Source of the DNA: Sphingobacterium sp.
Lineage (GTDB): Bacteria > Bacteroidota > Bacteroidia > Sphingobacteriales > Sphingobacteriaceae
Direction of reading: 5' to 3'
Length of the DNA: 33,434 nt
Assembly: GCA_029239355.1 (NCBI GenBank)
Contig: JAQZAZ010000044.1
Location: forward strand, 1-33,434
How positions within the stretch are numbered: the stretch's first letter is position 1; every line of letters starts with the position of its first letter. The translations under genes and the position numbers were made by a program. This document shows positions 33,344 to 33,434 of the stretch, piece by piece. Below the pieces are notes generated by a model, which did no database searches, was not told the DNA's origin, and saw nothing but the letters and a program-made list of their open reading frames with translations.

Positions 33344-33434
33344 ATGGCAGAAACTGTACAACCAAGAGCTCCAAAGACAACTGATAATAATGCGAATCAA
33401 ACTCATTACTACAAAACATTGGTAGTAGCTATCG
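33344..33434 (+). CDS. 5' end of a gene of unknown function, cut by the window edge
   Basis: Thirty codons are visible, beginning MAETVQPRAPKTTDNNANQT and followed by HYYKTLVVAI. A polar, probably flexible, N-terminus leads into what looks like the beginning of a hydrophobic segment, so the product may be a membrane-anchored protein. The -7 promoter element just upstream supports this start. Too little is present for family assignment. Confidence 0.55.
   Translation, partial: MAETVQPRAPKTTDNNANQTHYYKTLVVAI

Noticed and set aside
1..33434. Search for tRNA and rRNA genes
   Set aside because: The few GTTCGA strings (18385-18390, 21198-21203) lie in a terminator and an inverted repeat; no cloverleaf could be built.

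Overview
The window reads as chromosomal DNA of a Bacteroidota bacterium, most likely Sphingobacteriaceae and close to Sphingobacterium. Supporting signs are the SusC/SusD pair, a TamL-type lipoprotein Omp85, DUF4369-thioredoxin lipoproteins, the near absence of Shine-Dalgarno sites, and several matches to the Bacteroidota promoter (TTG about 20 nt before TAnnTTTG). The species assignment is inference. No rRNA, tRNA, CRISPR array or complete insertion sequence was seen.

Layout. 1-4.85 kb (+): alaS, a TlpA-like lipoprotein and an OmpR-family response regulator closed by a strong terminator. 5.0-8.84 kb (+): dihydroorotase, an S66 LD-carboxypeptidase and an M14 carboxypeptidase in a tight operon. 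8.9-16.0 kb (-): NlpC/P60 peptidase, dipeptide epimerase, SusC and SusD, converging on the previous operon at a double hairpin. 16.4-18.2 kb (+): Tat-type glycosylasparaginase and msrA. 18.4-24.8 kb (-): topoisomerase IV subunit A (parC), a GNAT acetyltransferase, an ABC ATPase, its membrane partner with an apparent -1 frameshift, and an MFS exporter. 24.9-28.0 kb: a TrmH/SpoU RNA methyltransferase and tamL, divergent, with start codons only 8 nt apart. 28.1-33.4 kb: a less ordinary stretch with a small membrane protein, a short MutS-like ATPase, a secreted protein made of 20-residue repeats, an S41 peptidase fragment, a DUF1016/YhcG-type nuclease, a decayed reading frame and the start of a further gene.

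The most coherent functional story is murein-peptide scavenging. The S66 LD-carboxypeptidase, the enolase-superfamily dipeptide epimerase and the SH3-NlpC/P60 peptidase correspond to YkfA, YkfB and YkfC of Bacillus subtilis, which degrade murein peptides to L-Ala-L-Glu. Here they surround a SusC/SusD pair, suggesting that this TonB-dependent system imports cell-wall peptides rather than glycans. This substrate is inferred from gene context.

Other points worth attention are the frameshifted ABC membrane gene, whose lost C-terminus is still encoded and ends in an ATGA overlap with the ATPase start; the 20-residue repeat protein; the palindrome upstream of the YhcG-type nuclease; and the two decayed genes around that nuclease.
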